Assembly: GCA_029953675.1 (NCBI GenBank)
Contig: JAMWBK010000008.1
Span: forward strand, 1,087,001 to 1,151,000
Length of the DNA stretch: 64,000 nt
Origin: Rhodosorus marinus
Lineage: Eukaryota; Rhodophyta; Stylonematophyceae; Stylonematales; Stylonemataceae
Reading direction: 5' to 3'
Shown: positions 1 through 12,696 of the stretch, piece after piece
How positions within the stretch are numbered: position 1 is the first letter of the stretch
Layout: each line of letters begins with the position of its first letter
Made by a program: the position numbers and the translations under genes
The notes under the pieces: model-generated
What the model was told of the DNA's origin: nothing
Database searches by the model: none
Seen by the model: only the letters and a program-made list of their open reading frames with translations

Positions 1-2786
1 AGGATTGTTTGTTCGACGAGCTCTTGATGTGACATGCACTCTGTTCTCTTCATTATCCTCACCAGTTCCGCCTGTATTTTCAAACTACCAGTGCTCTCAG
101 ACGATTTACTGGACATGCTCTCAGGACACCCACCATTTCTTCTCTGCAGATGCTGCAGATCGACTACTTTTCCGGGCGGTTTGAATTTCTCGTTTAGCCG
201 AACCTTGGAACTGCGATTGTCGGGAAGAAGCAGCGACGACTTCACCAGATCCTCCGCCATCTGACGATCTCCTTCAGCGACGGTGATTTCCTCTTCTTCG
301 TTGAATTTCAACAAGAAGACCGCTACGTCAGTATTGGAGACTATATCGAAAGTGTTCTCCAGTCCCAAATAAGCGACCAGCGTGACCTGGGACAAACCCT
401 TCTGCCAGCTCAGCCGGCACTTTGCTTCCTTCGTTTCTTTGTAGTATGCTTCGAAAAGAACCATAGGGTCGGACAGTTCCCTAGGAAATTGATCAGGGAG
501 CAGTTGGTCGCCCTGCAATCCCTCGGGATAGGCACCTTTCTGTACGCTGTTGCTCCGTACAAGCTCCGGTGTAGGCCAGCTTGACGCTTGGAGCACCATA
601 GCGGAAAAGTCTCCGACGTTTTCAGGCCGCGGTCGAAGCTTGTCTTTCCAGAACGATACTGTCAATTCCTTGCTGCTGGCAAGGTCAGACAGCATAGCCT
701 CGATTCTTGGTGTGTTTTCGGTGCCACACCTGCGCATTCACAAGCAAATAGAGCATGTTTAGCGCTTGTCAGTTTGGAACTGTTAGCCAGGGGCGACGGG
801 AAAGGTTTGGGGTAACAGAAAGCGCATACACATCTTCTATCCTCGCCAGCATCGTTTTTTCAGCTTGCTCTGATATTGAACATTTCTAGATTTTCAAATC
901 GAATTCGAGATGGCCATTTCCATGTCAGAAAAAGCCCGTTGTGTTTTACCGACGCTCTGGACTCGCGAATACACTTACGCGTATGAGCCTCCTCGCAAGT
1001 TCATTTGAGTACAATCGCAAGAACTCCTGCTTCTCATTCAGGTACCTGAACAGTCTCGTAAGTTTCTCGAACTTTTCCTCTAGTTCACCGTCTCCCAAGC
1101 GCTGCGTACCGCAGTTCATTCCGAGAACCTAAACGAAGAGTGGAAAGGGAAACTCCCGCCTAAGATTCAGCCGTATGCTGGTTTTTCCCGTAACACAGCC
1201 GCTCGATGTGGGAGCTATTAGGATCTTACAAGGTTACTAAAGACTGCAAGATGCTGTGGAGCCCTCGGCACACTATTTATGAACTGTATGCATCCCTGCT
1301 CGAGGGCCAACTCGAAAAGACCATGGCTTTGGAAAGCCTCCGCAACCAGCTCACGATATCGAGAGTACACACTCCAAGACGCCAGTACAAATTTTTCAGC
1401 ATCTTCAGCAGTTCGTAAGCCAGCGTCGCCCTGCCAACTGGAAAGTCCCGCTGCACTGCACGATTCAGTCCCCACAGAGAACTGTTTCATTGCGTCAGTG
1501 CCCGCTTCGTAGATCTGCTCTCGGAGGTGCTCCTGGAGCAGAATACGAGGATCCTCGAGCGTTGAGACAAGCGTGTAGAGGCGTCTCAAGTCCTCAACGT
1601 TCTGTTGACTAATGAGCTTCGGAACGAGTTTGGAAACAACTTCTTGGGCATGCTCGGCAACTAGCGCATTCAGAAGTACTTCTTCGAGGGCACTCATCGT
1701 AGACACATGTACGTAATTCTCCGCGGCCTTGACTTCTGACATGAAGATGTGGTCATGAACAACTCGAATGAACTCCATCAAATCTATCCCCTCGTAGACG
1801 CGAGCCCCAACGCCGCTAAAGTATTTTCTTGTCTTGTCCAGCATCGGTAGCTCGTACAACTCTTTGTAGAGACGCAGTTGATTCTCTGTCAAGAGGCCTA
1901 CATCATTCCCGGAGCTGAAGTTGCAGGTCATGTCCTTGAAGCGCTGTTGGAATTTTTCAATCTCCTGAGCCTGGCCCTGGTCTTCCAGCTCAGCTGTTCC
2001 GAGCGCCTCGCAAACAAGAACAAGACTCTCAAAATATTGACGAAAGCTTTCCAATTCTGCGCTTTTAAGCTCCGGAATGTAGCTAGTGTTGCTGGAAGGC
2101 GCCCATCCCCGATTTTTCCGCTCATCAGCGATCCGGCCGAGAATTACTGACGTAACTTGGTTGCTGACGTCTTGCACCACGCGTTCATACCACAGCTGAA
2201 GGCCCAAAACGACAACGCCAGAGTATTTTGGACGTCGGCACGTGTCATGTTCATCCAAATCTTCGCAATAAAGCTCTGCGTCCTCCATCACCCGGTCCAA
2301 GTGGGCGAAAATCATTGATAGCTTCAGGAGCCCCTCTCGATAGCCCTGCCATAGTTTGGAGTAATGCCCTAACTTCGAAATATCACTACCCTCCCATTTC
2401 GACGCGGTACGTTTCAAATCTTGAATCCTCACGTCCAGCGCTTTCTGGAGGTGTGGAGGCCGGCTCTCACTGGCGTGTATCTCCTCAACCTCTGTTCGTC
2501 CGCCTATGAGGAACGCTGCTGCGCTTACATGGGTTAGAAAGCTTTCCTCCAGCACGTTTACCACTGCTTGATGCTCTCCGGCCGAACAGAACTTGTACAC
2601 CAGCCACTCGTATTGAACAAAGGAGGCCGACTTCTCAAACTCGGCCGTGTCAGGCATTAAGAGCACCAGGATGATTTCCCACAGCTCTGGGACAAGCTGT
2701 TTAAGATCCGCGCGGAGAAAATAGTTGCTCTCATTATCCTGCTCCGTCGCGTCTGCTCGCAATTGATGCTGTACTGAAAGCGCCAT
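1..2786 (-). CDS. Cullin (ubiquitin ligase scaffold), C-terminus cut by the window edge
   Basis: Cullins are the elongated scaffolds of cullin-RING ubiquitin ligases. Exons on the minus strand, in order: 2786-1230, 1128-979, 885-832, 729-1 (open at the edge); all junctions are phase 0 and the introns are 94-102 nt. The first ATG in frame is at 2786; an upstream TTG is ignored. The long first exon matches the cullin N-terminal helical repeats, for example KLISQQNVEDLRRLYTLVS. Exon 2 carries the conserved LEEKFEKLTRLFRYLNEKQEFL block and YSNELARRL. Exon 4 has the winged-helix region and, near the edge, VRIMKRTECMSHQELVEQ, the neddylation consensus, with the acceptor Lys codon at 50-48. The last few residues are missing. 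I cannot assign a CUL1/3/4 subtype from this. Family assignment is firm; the paralogue is not. Confidence 0.93.
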
Positions 2787-5700
2787 CTTCCACAAGCATC
2801 CGAGCCGCTCTTTCTCTTTCCGCCCCTACTGCTGCTCTCTCATCAGACCCTCGTCGCGAGCCAATCAATGCCGGGGGAATCCTCAACCTTCTCTTACTCT
2901 ACTAGCCGCTCATTTGCGTCCTCCGACATGAACCAATCTCATTTAACGAGCTATCATCTCCTGGATTCATTCAATTCACGAAAGCTTGTAATGATTATAT
3001 CACAACTCCCATCCTTCAAAAACTGCTAAATTTCTCGCCTGACAAACAAGACCATCAACTATCATCCTAAGTTAACTGAGCTGCGTCCTCCTCAAACTCG
3101 GTTTCACCAAGTCACCTCATCTCATCTCTTTCTCCCAGCCGCAAGCAGAAATGTCAGCTGTCACAACGGTTGATTGGCAACATATCTCATGGTTCTCTGC
3201 GGATAAGGTTGATCTGTCAAGCGATCAGTGATAGACTTAATTATATATATATTTCATCGTTCGTTTCTTACTTGTACTGTACTCCGTATAAATAGCCCAT
3301 AAGTCAATATCTTGGAAGCAGCTCTGATCCAAATGCGAATCAGAACAAATCTTACTCTGCTACGAATTTCTTCACTCTTTCTGGGACGCGTGGAACTGTA
3401 TTATTTGTTTAGCTCTCGACATAATGGTCTCAACAAAGCAACTTTTTGGACAGGCTTTCAAACGGCGGCGAGATGGGAGCTGGGGTTCTACTGTGCCACA
3501 GCGCAATGATGAGACGTACCTGGTAACGATGACTGAGCCTAATTCGTGAGGAGCGGTTGGGATTTTCCCGCCATCCAGGCACTCCGCCTCCCGGGAACTA
3601 CTCATAGAGTTGGGAGCTGTCTTTCAAGCTTCCGGGCGTCGCTGCGTCGTGACCACATGACGTCATGGGGGAGTGTGGCATTGCAAGGGATGTCCTGCGA
3701 CAATAGTGTTGTCTCAACGCATTTTCCGGTATCTGATCTGCCTCTGGGAACGAGCATTCCGGAAAAAAATAGTTGTTTCTCATGGATGATTGAATGTTGA
3801 GGTTATTAGGCCCTTAGCAAGTGGAGCACCAGACACAAAGTCCATACAACATATAGGATTTAGAGAGCGCTTGGCATACTACAAACCGAAAACGGTCGAT
3901 ATTGAGCGAAGGCTCTACGAATAGGTAAATAGGTCGCATACGGTGTCATCATTGCCTCTTCCGGATGATTCTTCGCGGCGTATGACAACGAAAATGAAAC
4001 TGATTCAAAAAGGGTCGTACAAAATTAACTTCATATGGACTGCGTTCCTTCATCCGACGGCGTCCCAGGGATTTCCTGCGGGCTCGGGCGCATACTAACT
4101 TTCTCTCTCACTTCTCCGCCCACGCTTCAGGCTGCGTTAATAGAGCACATGGAACCTTCCAAGTAGTGCAGCGCTCGTCAGTGGAGCAGAACCGAGGTAG
4201 CAAATTCCTTGCGGCATTTCACTAAAGCCAAACATTACGGAAAAAAGTGTAAAAACGTATGAAAATAGATTAAAAAGCGTACTAATCCCATAAGAAAAAT
4301 CCAAGACAAATTGCGACCGAGCACGGTCTGAAAATTGCAACTTGGATCGAGTTTTTCTCTCTGTTCGGACCGCCACAAAAACAAAAGTAAAGGTGTTCTT
4401 GTTTGCTCAGCCCGACTGGCACGGTTAAGTTCACAAGAGAAGAGATATTTGTTTCAACGAAAAATCGTGTGGAACCAATAAGTGAATATCTAGCCAAGAG
4501 GAGTTCAAAATCTGACACCAGAGTTTGTTTGGGTTTGCTAATTTTAGGGTTGTCATAAAACGTCCGGTAAAAAAGAGATGTTCATGTCATCGGGAATATA
4601 CGAGCAATTTGGGTGTTTCGGTGTGGAAAACCTTGAAGACGTCTCTGATTGTTGGAATTTTATCGGACGTATGGTGCGGAGGAATTTGGCTCCTAGCCCC
4701 AGCAACTCTCTTCTACTCTTCCGCATTAGAGTATGGACTAGTATTTGTGCAAAACTGTTTTATCGGACGAACACGGATGCTCCGTAGGAGGCTGCAGTGA
4801 GACCCTTTTGAGGCTGGTACGAAAGGACTTCCTGTTGGCGAATTATAGAACACTTCCCCCACCAAGACGACACCCAAACCAAAACCAAACGCTAAATATA
4901 GCAGGTAGCAAGCAAAGCAATCGGCCAAAGCGGAAACGGCAGGTGCTGAATCCCTAACTCAAGTCCAGCTCAGTGCCTCTTAGTTCTTGCTTTCAACTCT
5001 CCTCACAAGTTAGTTGGCTCGCCGCTTCCCTCCTCTTTCTCCCCCTGTTCCTCATACTCGGCTCCTCGCATGGTGATGTCGGACCACGATATATGGACGC
5101 AGCCGACGTTCAGTATAAAATTTGCTCAGGTTCCACGACTATATCGCTCAAATGGCACTTTCGGAGTGTGTCGCTAGCTCGTCTCGGAGGTGTTTGCTTA
5201 GGAGGTTCCAGATGCCATGGAGAAGCCGTGTATATCCTTCTGGGTGTGCACGGAAGGTCAAACGGAGCAGTCCGGAGCCGTCATTAACCCCCGTTCTAAT
5301 AGCAAATGTAGGTTGCATTGTATATCGGGAGCGCTGAGAGCGTGGCGACCCTCATTGGGCAACGAATTCAGGAGAACGCACCCAACTCTGCAGATGAGCG
5401 TAGACGCGTCCGAAACTCGTCCGAGAGGTAGGAGTTGTCCACAAATGCCTCAAAAACGCGCCGCTGACTCCCCTCGGAAATTAAATGTGGAATCATATGA
5501 GCCAAAGTCTGAGCATATGGTGTTGCGGGGGTTAAACAGTAAAGGAGGAAAATATAACGGTTATTATAAACGAAAGGTATTTTGCGTAAGTATGAAGACT
5601 AATTCTTGGGGCTTGAGAGTTCGGAGTGGAAACCAAGAAGTCGTTTGCCGTTGAGCACAACGTCATCAGCGCGAGGAGGAGGTTTTAGCGAAGGAAATCT

Positions 5701-6407
5701 ACGAACCACCGATTGTTGATGGGACTTTCCGTTCCGACCGGAGCGGACTTCGAATGTCCATCGGCACCCCATTGAAAGGTTCAGCCAAGCTTGAAACGTA
5801 ATCTTTCCCATTACGGAGGTTCTTTAGTTAGACTGGAAATAAATTAAGGGATTTCTACTTTCGTTAATGAGACGGAACCCAGTTCTTGCTTTCTAATTCA
5901 GACCCGAAAATTTCTTATCGGACGCCGGTAAATCCAGGAACTAACTATTTATTAAGCGGATCATGTCTGATATCAATCGGAAGTTAATCGGACGCCTTCA
6001 TATTGGACACAGATGACAACCAAACTACTCCATGCATCAATGGTTTAGCTCGTGAGGATGCATAATCTACTTTCACGGCTAGATCTGGTAAAATCTTGCG
6101 CAAGGCCTGTCTCCATGTCAACCAGTTTTATGGATTTTTCGCGGAGAGCTATATGAACGTCGTTGTTGTGAGAGTTGCTGTGCTGGTTGAGATGTGGCAG
6201 GGGTTTGGGGTTACCGGATTGTGGAACTCAGCTTGGTTCTTTGTTTTTTTGCGGTGAGGGCGACTGTAGTTGGGGAGATCACCAGGTGGGTTTGTGTTAA
6301 AAGTTGAAAGCTCTTGTCCCAGCTGGTGTTGAACGAGTTTTCCTTGTTCTGGTTAGAGTCGATTTTTCTTGTACGATCTTGGATTGTGCAAGTGTGAGAA
6401 GGCGATC
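2787..6407. other. 3.6 kb without a gene I can support
   Basis: No ORF here resembles a known family, and frames are short and overlap on both strands. The two least poor candidates overlap each other: a plus ORF at 5217-5654 (145 codons, ATG) and a minus ORF at 5811-5599 (70 codons, ATG). Neither is supported by homology. A TATA-like GTATAAATAG lies near 3286 with no gene model downstream of it. The 9-mer TATCGGACG occurs at 4661, 4761 and 5916, with a near copy at about 5985. The last part (about 6150-6407) is the upstream region of the SAM-domain gene. Confidence 0.5.
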
Positions 6408-8400
6408 ATGGCGGTGACCGATGCGTGGTCCGTGGATGATGTGTGCGACTTCTTGGACAAGTTGCAACTGGGGCATTTGTCGCCCGCGTTTAAGGAGAAT
6501 GCAATTGGGGGGAAGGATCTTGCAGAATTGACCGATGATGATTTACAGAGCGAACTGGGATGCAAACCACTGCAAATCAAGAAGATCAGAAGAGAACTGG
6601 ACTCTGCGAACAACGCATCCGCCACGCCGGCACAGGCGCCACCAGCTCAAGCACCACCTTCTCAGGCGCCACCAGCTCAAGCGCCACCTTCTCAGGCGCC
6701 ACCAGCTCAGGCGCCACCAGCTCAGGCGCCACCAGCTCAGGCGCCACCAGCTCAGGCGCCGCCAGGAGCTGCTCCGCCGCAGTACTACTACGCGCCTCCT
6801 CAAGGTTACCCAGCATATGCAGTTCCACCAGCTGGACAATGGTACAGTTCTCAACCCCCCGCAGCTCAACCTCCCCCAGCAGGCTACCCACCGGCAGGCT
6901 ACCCACCAGCAGGCTACCCACCAGCAGGCTACCCGCCCAACCCCTACGCAGCTCCCGGAGGTGCTCCGGCGACTGCTGCACCTGCATCTGCACCTACGGC
7001 TGGAGGTCCCACAGGTGAGCATTAGTGCATGAAGGTAACGCTTTCGAGGTGATTTACGCTGACAGTATTGTGCATCAGGTTCGAAACCAATTAGCCCGGG
7101 TGACCTCCAAGAGTATAAAAAGCTGAATGCGACCATACGCAAGCTTAGGTCTGAGGGGGTAACGCAACTTTCCACTTCCGTTTTGAGCTTTTTGTTCTCG
7201 GAATCACGGCGATCTTACCTGTTCGTCCTCTGCGTACAGGTTGAGGAGAAACTGGGGAGGGAACAATCGACACTCCGCACTGTCAAAACCAGCCGCGATG
7301 CAACACAAAAAGAGCTAGAACAGAGCAAGAGGAAAAAGCTTGAGCTCGAGAGGGAGCTTACGAAGGTAAGTTGTGTGGTGTGACAACATTGCTCGATACT
7401 ATGGCCGCCCCTAAAGGATACGATCTTCTTTGCTCTCGAACAGCTGGAAGGGAAGAAGAGGCTGATGGCGAAGATGACGGCAAGCAAGAAGGACAGAACT
7501 GAGCATGATCTTGACGCTCTCAATGTGAAAATTCCTGAGGTGCTTAGCGTATCATGGCCAAACGAGATCTACCCGACCGGGATTTACTAAGCTCTTTTCT
7601 CTCAAACCTGCCTGATTTCGTAGTTGGAGGAGAAGTATACAAAATTGTGCTCCAAGTACAACACACAAAGCCTTATAGTAGAGGATCTCGAGACTAGGGT
7701 CACAGAGCTCAAAAGGGCTGTACAGTCCGCGGAGGCGGTTCTGGACCGGGTCTTCAAGGGCCCAAACGCGGCCGGAACTGAGGAGACAAAAAGGCTGGAG
7801 TATTCAATGTTGGAGCTTCGCCCGCGGATCGCGGAGATGAAAACAAAGGAACACACCTACAAGGAAGCAAACACACTGGTTGGGGGTGCACACCAGTGCT
7901 TTGTTCAGGCTCAACAGGCAATGCACCAAGCGTACAAGAATAGCGGAATGGACATTATGGGAAACTTTTTCACACCCGGACCAGGCTTTCAGGGTCCGTT
8001 TGACGCGGCAGCAGACATCATGAAACGCCAAAATGTGAAGAAATCCTCGGCTCTCGTCAAACAAGCCGGAGAGAACCTTGAAAAGGCCAGGATGATTTTG
8101 CCTGAAATGCCAGCGGTGAACACGGATGTCATTAAGAAGATGCCGGGTATGCTGATGGACTTGCTTCTTGACAACATGATATCGGATATAAGGGCACGAA
8201 GGAAAATCACGCAAAGCATGCAGTTGCTGGCAAAGAGTGAGAAGGAATGCCAAGCATGCAAGCAATGGACAGAGCAGAAGCTGTCGTCAGAATGCCAGGT
8301 ACCGATTGCCGCGCTGGAGATGGAGCTCAATACGGCAAAAGCTCAGCTTGAATCGCAAAGAAATGCGATAATGGATGAAGGTCTGAAAACTTTGGGGTAG
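6408..8400 (+). CDS. SAM domain, Pro-Ala-Gln repeat and coiled-coil protein, function unknown
   Basis: Five exons: 6408-7014, 7079-7158, 7240-7365, 7444-7539, 7624-8400; all join in frame to give 560 residues. Residues about 5-65 are a SAM domain (WSVDDVCDFLDKLQLGHL, LTDDDLQSELGCKPLQIKKI), a fold used for oligomerisation or partner binding. About 130 residues of low complexity follow: repeated APPAQ/APPSQ units, then four GYPPA units and a Pro/Ala-rich linker. From about residue 205 the protein is highly charged and heptad-like (KKLNATIRKLRSEG, EEKLGREQSTLRTVKTSRD), ending in an Ala/Lys/Glu-rich helical region with LEMELNTAKAQLESQRNA. There is no signal peptide or membrane segment. The start is the first ATG in frame; the upstream extension begins with TTG. 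I do not recognise the whole architecture. A cytoskeletal or scaffolding role is a guess. Confidence 0.85.
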
Positions 8401-8600
8401 GAGCTGACCTGGACTGCGGGTTAGCCCGTTACAAGTCATGGGTACGGAGGATAGTTGAAAACTCGTTTGCTCATCCCCGCTGGGATGCCATGAAGAATAG
8501 CAGATTCTCTAGGGATCCAGACGGCTTTCATCATTGGTCTCCATCCATACCTCCATTAAACAAGAGCAGTAACTTAGACTAGAACTTTCTAGTCGCGCAG

Positions 8601-9238
8601 TCAAAGCGTGCGTGTGCTCTGTAGTTGGATAACCACGCTATCTTCGGGAAGCATGTATGGAACCCATTGTTTCCTCGTCTTGTGCTCACCCCGGTCGATA
8701 CGATCTTTCAAGTAGAGTATCTGCTTCTGAGTTGGGGGTGTGAAATTCACTGGCTTCATAGTACGTGTTTTTGACTAACCTCGAGTGCTCGCGATCAGGG
8801 AGCTTGGATCAATGAAAAATGCTTAAGATGGGCAAGGAAACACGAGAGCCGGAGACTTCACCTTCGTTTCGCCGAAGCATTCGACTGGATTTTCCTCAAG
8901 GGACAACATCGATTGAAGAGCAATGAGCTCCATGCGAACGGTTCCTAAGCAGGAAAGTCTCAGCTTGGATGGGAACATAGACACAACGTCCTTTCTGGGA
9001 AGGAAAGGGGAAGCTTCCGCATCAAGGTGTTCGATCAATTCGATCCCGACGGAGCGCGGAACGCGTCCGAGCGTCGACACTGATTTCTTCGGCGGGGCAA
9101 GTTACTCGCACAAGGGACTTCCTAAGCGGGGAGCTTAGCGAGCAGATACTTAACCGCATCGCCAAGTGCGGATACATCTGTGTTCACGTTGCTGCCTCTC
9201 AGTAAGAACGTGATCCTCTGCCGGCCATGAGAATCCAT
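8601..9238 (-). CDS. Small three-exon orphan protein (tentative model)
   Basis: Proposed exons on the minus strand are 9238-9155, 9086-8862 and 8753-8601, giving 153 residues with phase-0 joins. Donors are GTTAAG and GTGAAG; both acceptors end in GAAG, a form seen in the firmly identified PRP6 and ARL1 genes. The last exon on its own is an ATG-initiated ORF of 52 codons that reads like protein (LKDRIDRGEHKTRKQWVPYM). The middle exon reads LGTVRMELIALQSML. No domain is recognised and no membrane segment is evident. It lies tail to tail with the SAM-domain gene, 200 bp away. The alternative is that only the last exon, or none of it, is coding. Confidence 0.4.
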
Positions 9239-11431
9239 GCCGCTGCGAGGTCAAAGATGCTCTTCGAACACCATGTCCTGTCCTGGGGAAACTGGTTTTT
9301 GATTTTATCCTATTGGAAATCTGCATACATTTAAGGCTATATACGGTTTTATTATAACCCAATTCATGTTTCGCTTCACCGGGTACACAAAAACGCGATA
9401 AATGTAAACATATTTTGTGCCCGTGCCAGGGTTTATTCGAGAATTAAACGTGAAAGACAAGGATAAAAAACTGAAAAACCCCTTGGAGACGTTTTCCGGC
9501 ATATTCCCGAGAATCAATATGAAGTTATTTCCGGAGCCATTGCTCACCCAGACCACACCACACACCCCTGCGGGTGGAGTTTGTTGCTATTCGTACAATT
9601 TTTTATTGCGGTTCTAGCTTGTGGAGTTTGTTGCTATTCGTACAATTTTTTATTGCTGTTCTAGCCTTTCAAGAGCACACTTTCGAGGTTATGCAATTTT
9701 TATTTAATGTTTTCAATCCGCCTCCAGCTCAGCAAAAATTGAAATATGATGATTTTTGAACCATTCGTGATTCGATTGATCGTTCCTAAGTTTCACGCGA
9801 TTCACGTCCCCCAAAAACAACGGAAAACCAATTTTAAAATATTTCCGTTAAAAGTGGATCCGGGGGTTTCCCTCATGTTTTATAGAAGAACTTCAGCTAG
9901 TCGCAAGAAGCCTGCAGGTGTTGATTTTAGGCAATCTATGAAAACGAAAAAAAGCGGAATAAAAGTTTTGCAATTAATATCTGAGTTGATGCGGGGGGAT
10001 CGATCCAGTCAAAAAAAGAAACCCATCCTTCAATACTACAGTTGTTTTGGTGTTACAAATTCTTAGGGTTCCCGAAGGATTGCCACGGGTTGACCGAAAC
10101 AAGTGGAAGAAGTGGGGGGGGGGAGAGAGGAATAGTCTGTGGGAACGTGATATCTTGAAATAATGAAATAAAATTTTAAAGAACACGTTTTGGAAGGCTT
10201 CGTGCACGCGGTGTATACGCGAAAGATGTGTTTAAATCCTTGACCGACCTGTAACAAACTCGATCGGCCGGAAACCCTTCAAATTTTCTTTGAAGAACAT
10301 ATTTTTACACCTGATTCGTGCACACTAGGGGGTGAGGAAGCACTTACTCTCCCAAGGGGTACCCTGCATTGTTACGGGCTATTGCGATACAATTTTGAGG
10401 GTCTCGATGTTTTGCAGTTTCGAGACCTCTTGTCTATTTTCCAAGATTTTGTGGCTGTGGAGACTTACTTCGTTCGGTTCATGGCAAATTGTAGGGGGGG
10501 TTGGATCGTTCAGGTGCGTAAGTAGTATTAAGTATTCCGAAGAAGTTGGGTTGCTGTGGAGTTGGGAAAAAAAAAAAAAAAGTAATGACGTAGACGGGTG
10601 AGCAATTGGTGGGCAACGTGCAAGTAAGTGCTGAAAACAGTGGGGCTTTGAGAGGGGAGGCGTCCAAGGATATGGAGCGGGTGTCAATCATTAGGAAGAA
10701 GATTTTGAGTGCAGAATAAATATAGGTTCTCAAAATGGAATCAGGTGGGGGGGGTGGTTGGGGTGTCAAGATTTTTTTTGGGTCTGTTTTGGATTTGGGC
10801 TTTTGGATCGATTGATCAAAATTGTTTCTTTGGGATATACCAATTTCGCCAGGGACAGTTGGACCCAGGGGGTGACGAGGAGGGTATACAACGCACGGAT
10901 AGGATTTACCATCGCGATTCCCAGCTTTTGCAATGATTTTGAGAGGAGAAAGGAAGAACAAAGAGGGGGGGGACGAAGAAAGAAACGCACAGACTGGGAG
11001 TTTGCAAGGGTGAGTTGTTCTACGCTTGTCAGTGGCGCTTGACGTGACGTGCCTGGGGGTATTGAAACCTGACATTAGCAGTTGGGCGAGAATGGAGGAA
11101 AATCGAGCAAGGAAGGACTCGTTGACTATTTTGAACTCGATCTAAAGGCGATAGGGTGGTTAGGATAGCAACGAGAACTGTGTCATATTAGAACACCTAG
11201 AACAGATTAACATTAGCGAGGTTGATAGGAGATTGAAACGAGTTGAGGAAGGAGTACTTCGCGTCTCAGAGAACTTTGGGTCAGGTCGGATTTAAGTCGA
11301 GCGTCCAAGATTCACTAAGGCCGGGTAAAGCTGGAGAGGCTGCGAATTTTTGTGGAATAGAGACGCCAGCTCGCGGCGCTTGCGATCTGTATTGTTGTTG
11401 CGCGTCTTGTCTACAAAGTCCGTCGGAACGA
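9239..11431. other. 2.2 kb gene-poor stretch, AT-rich then G-tract rich
   Basis: The left half is AT-rich with a 47-bp tandem duplication at 9574. The right half (about 10,100-11,000) has many runs of G on the plus strand, which create long but compositionally trivial minus ORFs full of Pro, Ser and Phe. No family is recognised. The last 200 bp are the upstream region of the GATA gene. There is an open reading frame without ATG from 11,243 that joins the GATA protein, so an unseen upstream exon is possible. Confidence 0.5.
9574..9667. repeat. 47-bp direct tandem duplication
   Basis: Two adjacent copies start at 9574 and 9621, each beginning GTGGAGTTTGTTGCTATTCG and running to GTTCTAGC. They differ by one base in the core (GCGG versus GCTG) and diverge at the last few bases. 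The near identity implies a recent slippage or unequal-exchange event. Confidence 0.9.
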
Positions 11432-12696
11432 ATGCGGAAGACTCCTCCACAAGTGGATCGGATCTGTAAACAATGCAGTGCGGTTGAGACGCCACTTTGG
11501 CGGGCAGGACCCGCAGGCCCGAAGACACTTTGCAATGCCTGTGGAGTACGCTGGAAGAAGGGCAAGCTCGTGCTCAATCATGACGCGGATGGGATGAGGC
11601 TCCCGACTGTTGAGGGAGATAAGCCTGCGCCTGTTAGTCGATCACCGATTTCCAAAGCCAAATCTCCAGCGAGTGGCTACAAGAAGCGCGGAGGCAGACA
11701 GTCTCAACAAAATGTTGCCAAGCAACTCCCGCTTACCACAGCAACAACTGACGACAGCATGGCTGCACTCGAGAAACACAAGGACGTTCCACCCACCGCA
11801 GCGCGTCCAGGTACGAATGCCATCCCTCATCAGTTTATTCTCTAGGCCCTCTCCACGAAAGGGAGCTAATCGTTAGCCGCAACCCTCTCCAGGATTTTGG
11901 ACCTCGCCAGCGAGTTCTCCGATTTCGAAACCGGACTCTCCTGTTCAAGAGCGTGACGATGATAGTACAAAGACAGACGAGCACGACATGGATGTAACGA
12001 TGGAGTTAGAGAACGCAATGGATCCTTTCAAACTTGACGACGTTGACAATGCCATCGAGCGTTGTGGTTCTGACCTCTTTGACGAGATCGAAGAGCTTAA
12101 GCAAAAAGCATCTACACCTCCCGTGGACCTGTTGAGGACCATCCCTATCTCACCGGCTACATCCTCTGTGTGTCCGGACAGCCCTCCTGCTCACATATTG
12201 ACAACGAGCTTGCTCATGGAGAACACGCCGGAATCGTTGAAGACGTTGCGCGGTGCCGTTTATGACCCTACGAAGAATATTTCCAGGTCATACAAGCAGT
12301 GCGTGATGCACTTGGGTCAATTGTGCATGAACATATCCGCGGAAGATCCGAAGGCGTATGTACGTGCTTTTGCAATGGACTCCAGCCTGGGTCTCAACCC
12401 CTGCGGGCTGTCCTTCGCGGAATCGGAGAGGCATCATCTAGTACTCCAAGGCTTTTTTCGCAACGAGAAGGCATACGCCAACGCTCTGAGCTCTTTCCGA
12501 GCGGTAAGTAACTACCTCTAAGATTGAACATTTTTCCGTCGTCCAGTAGCTCACCATAGAACTTGCCGTTGTCTAGACGTATTCGAACCCAGAGTTACTG
12601 GAGTACAACACTGGAGCGTTCGTGGAAATGCTCGTTGAGGATGTTGCGAGGGTCCTTCCCGCTCTTGAGGGCCGGACGATAAAACAGGTAGCATAG
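11432..12696 (+). CDS. GATA-type zinc-finger transcription factor
   Basis: Exons 11432-11810, 11893-12503, 12577-12696; 369 residues. One GATA finger at residues 12-37 has Cys12, 15, 34 and 37 (C-x2-C-x18-C-x2-C) with TPLWR and LCNACG. The x18 loop is the spacing typical of plant GATA factors. A basic Ser/Pro/Lys-rich tail follows, then a long acidic segment, then an unrecognised helical C-terminal region containing [20 protein letters not shown] and [20 protein letters not shown]. It should bind GATA-core sites in the nucleus. The first in-frame ATG is used. The stop falls just after a GTAGCA that could itself be a donor; if spliced to an acceptor near 12740 the tail changes by about 15 residues. 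Confidence 0.9.

Noticed and set aside
1218-1418. Plus-strand ORFs over the cullin, ACC, PHD and dihydroorotase genes
   Set aside because: Antisense shadows of conserved coding exons, without their own family matches.
5217-5654. 145-codon plus ORF in the left gene desert
   Set aside because: Overlaps an equally plausible minus ORF, has no recognised domain, and no splice or neighbour context supports it.
10479-11075. 198-codon minus ORF
   Set aside because: Starts without ATG, is full of Pro/Ser/Phe runs that mirror G-runs on the plus strand, and has no family signature.
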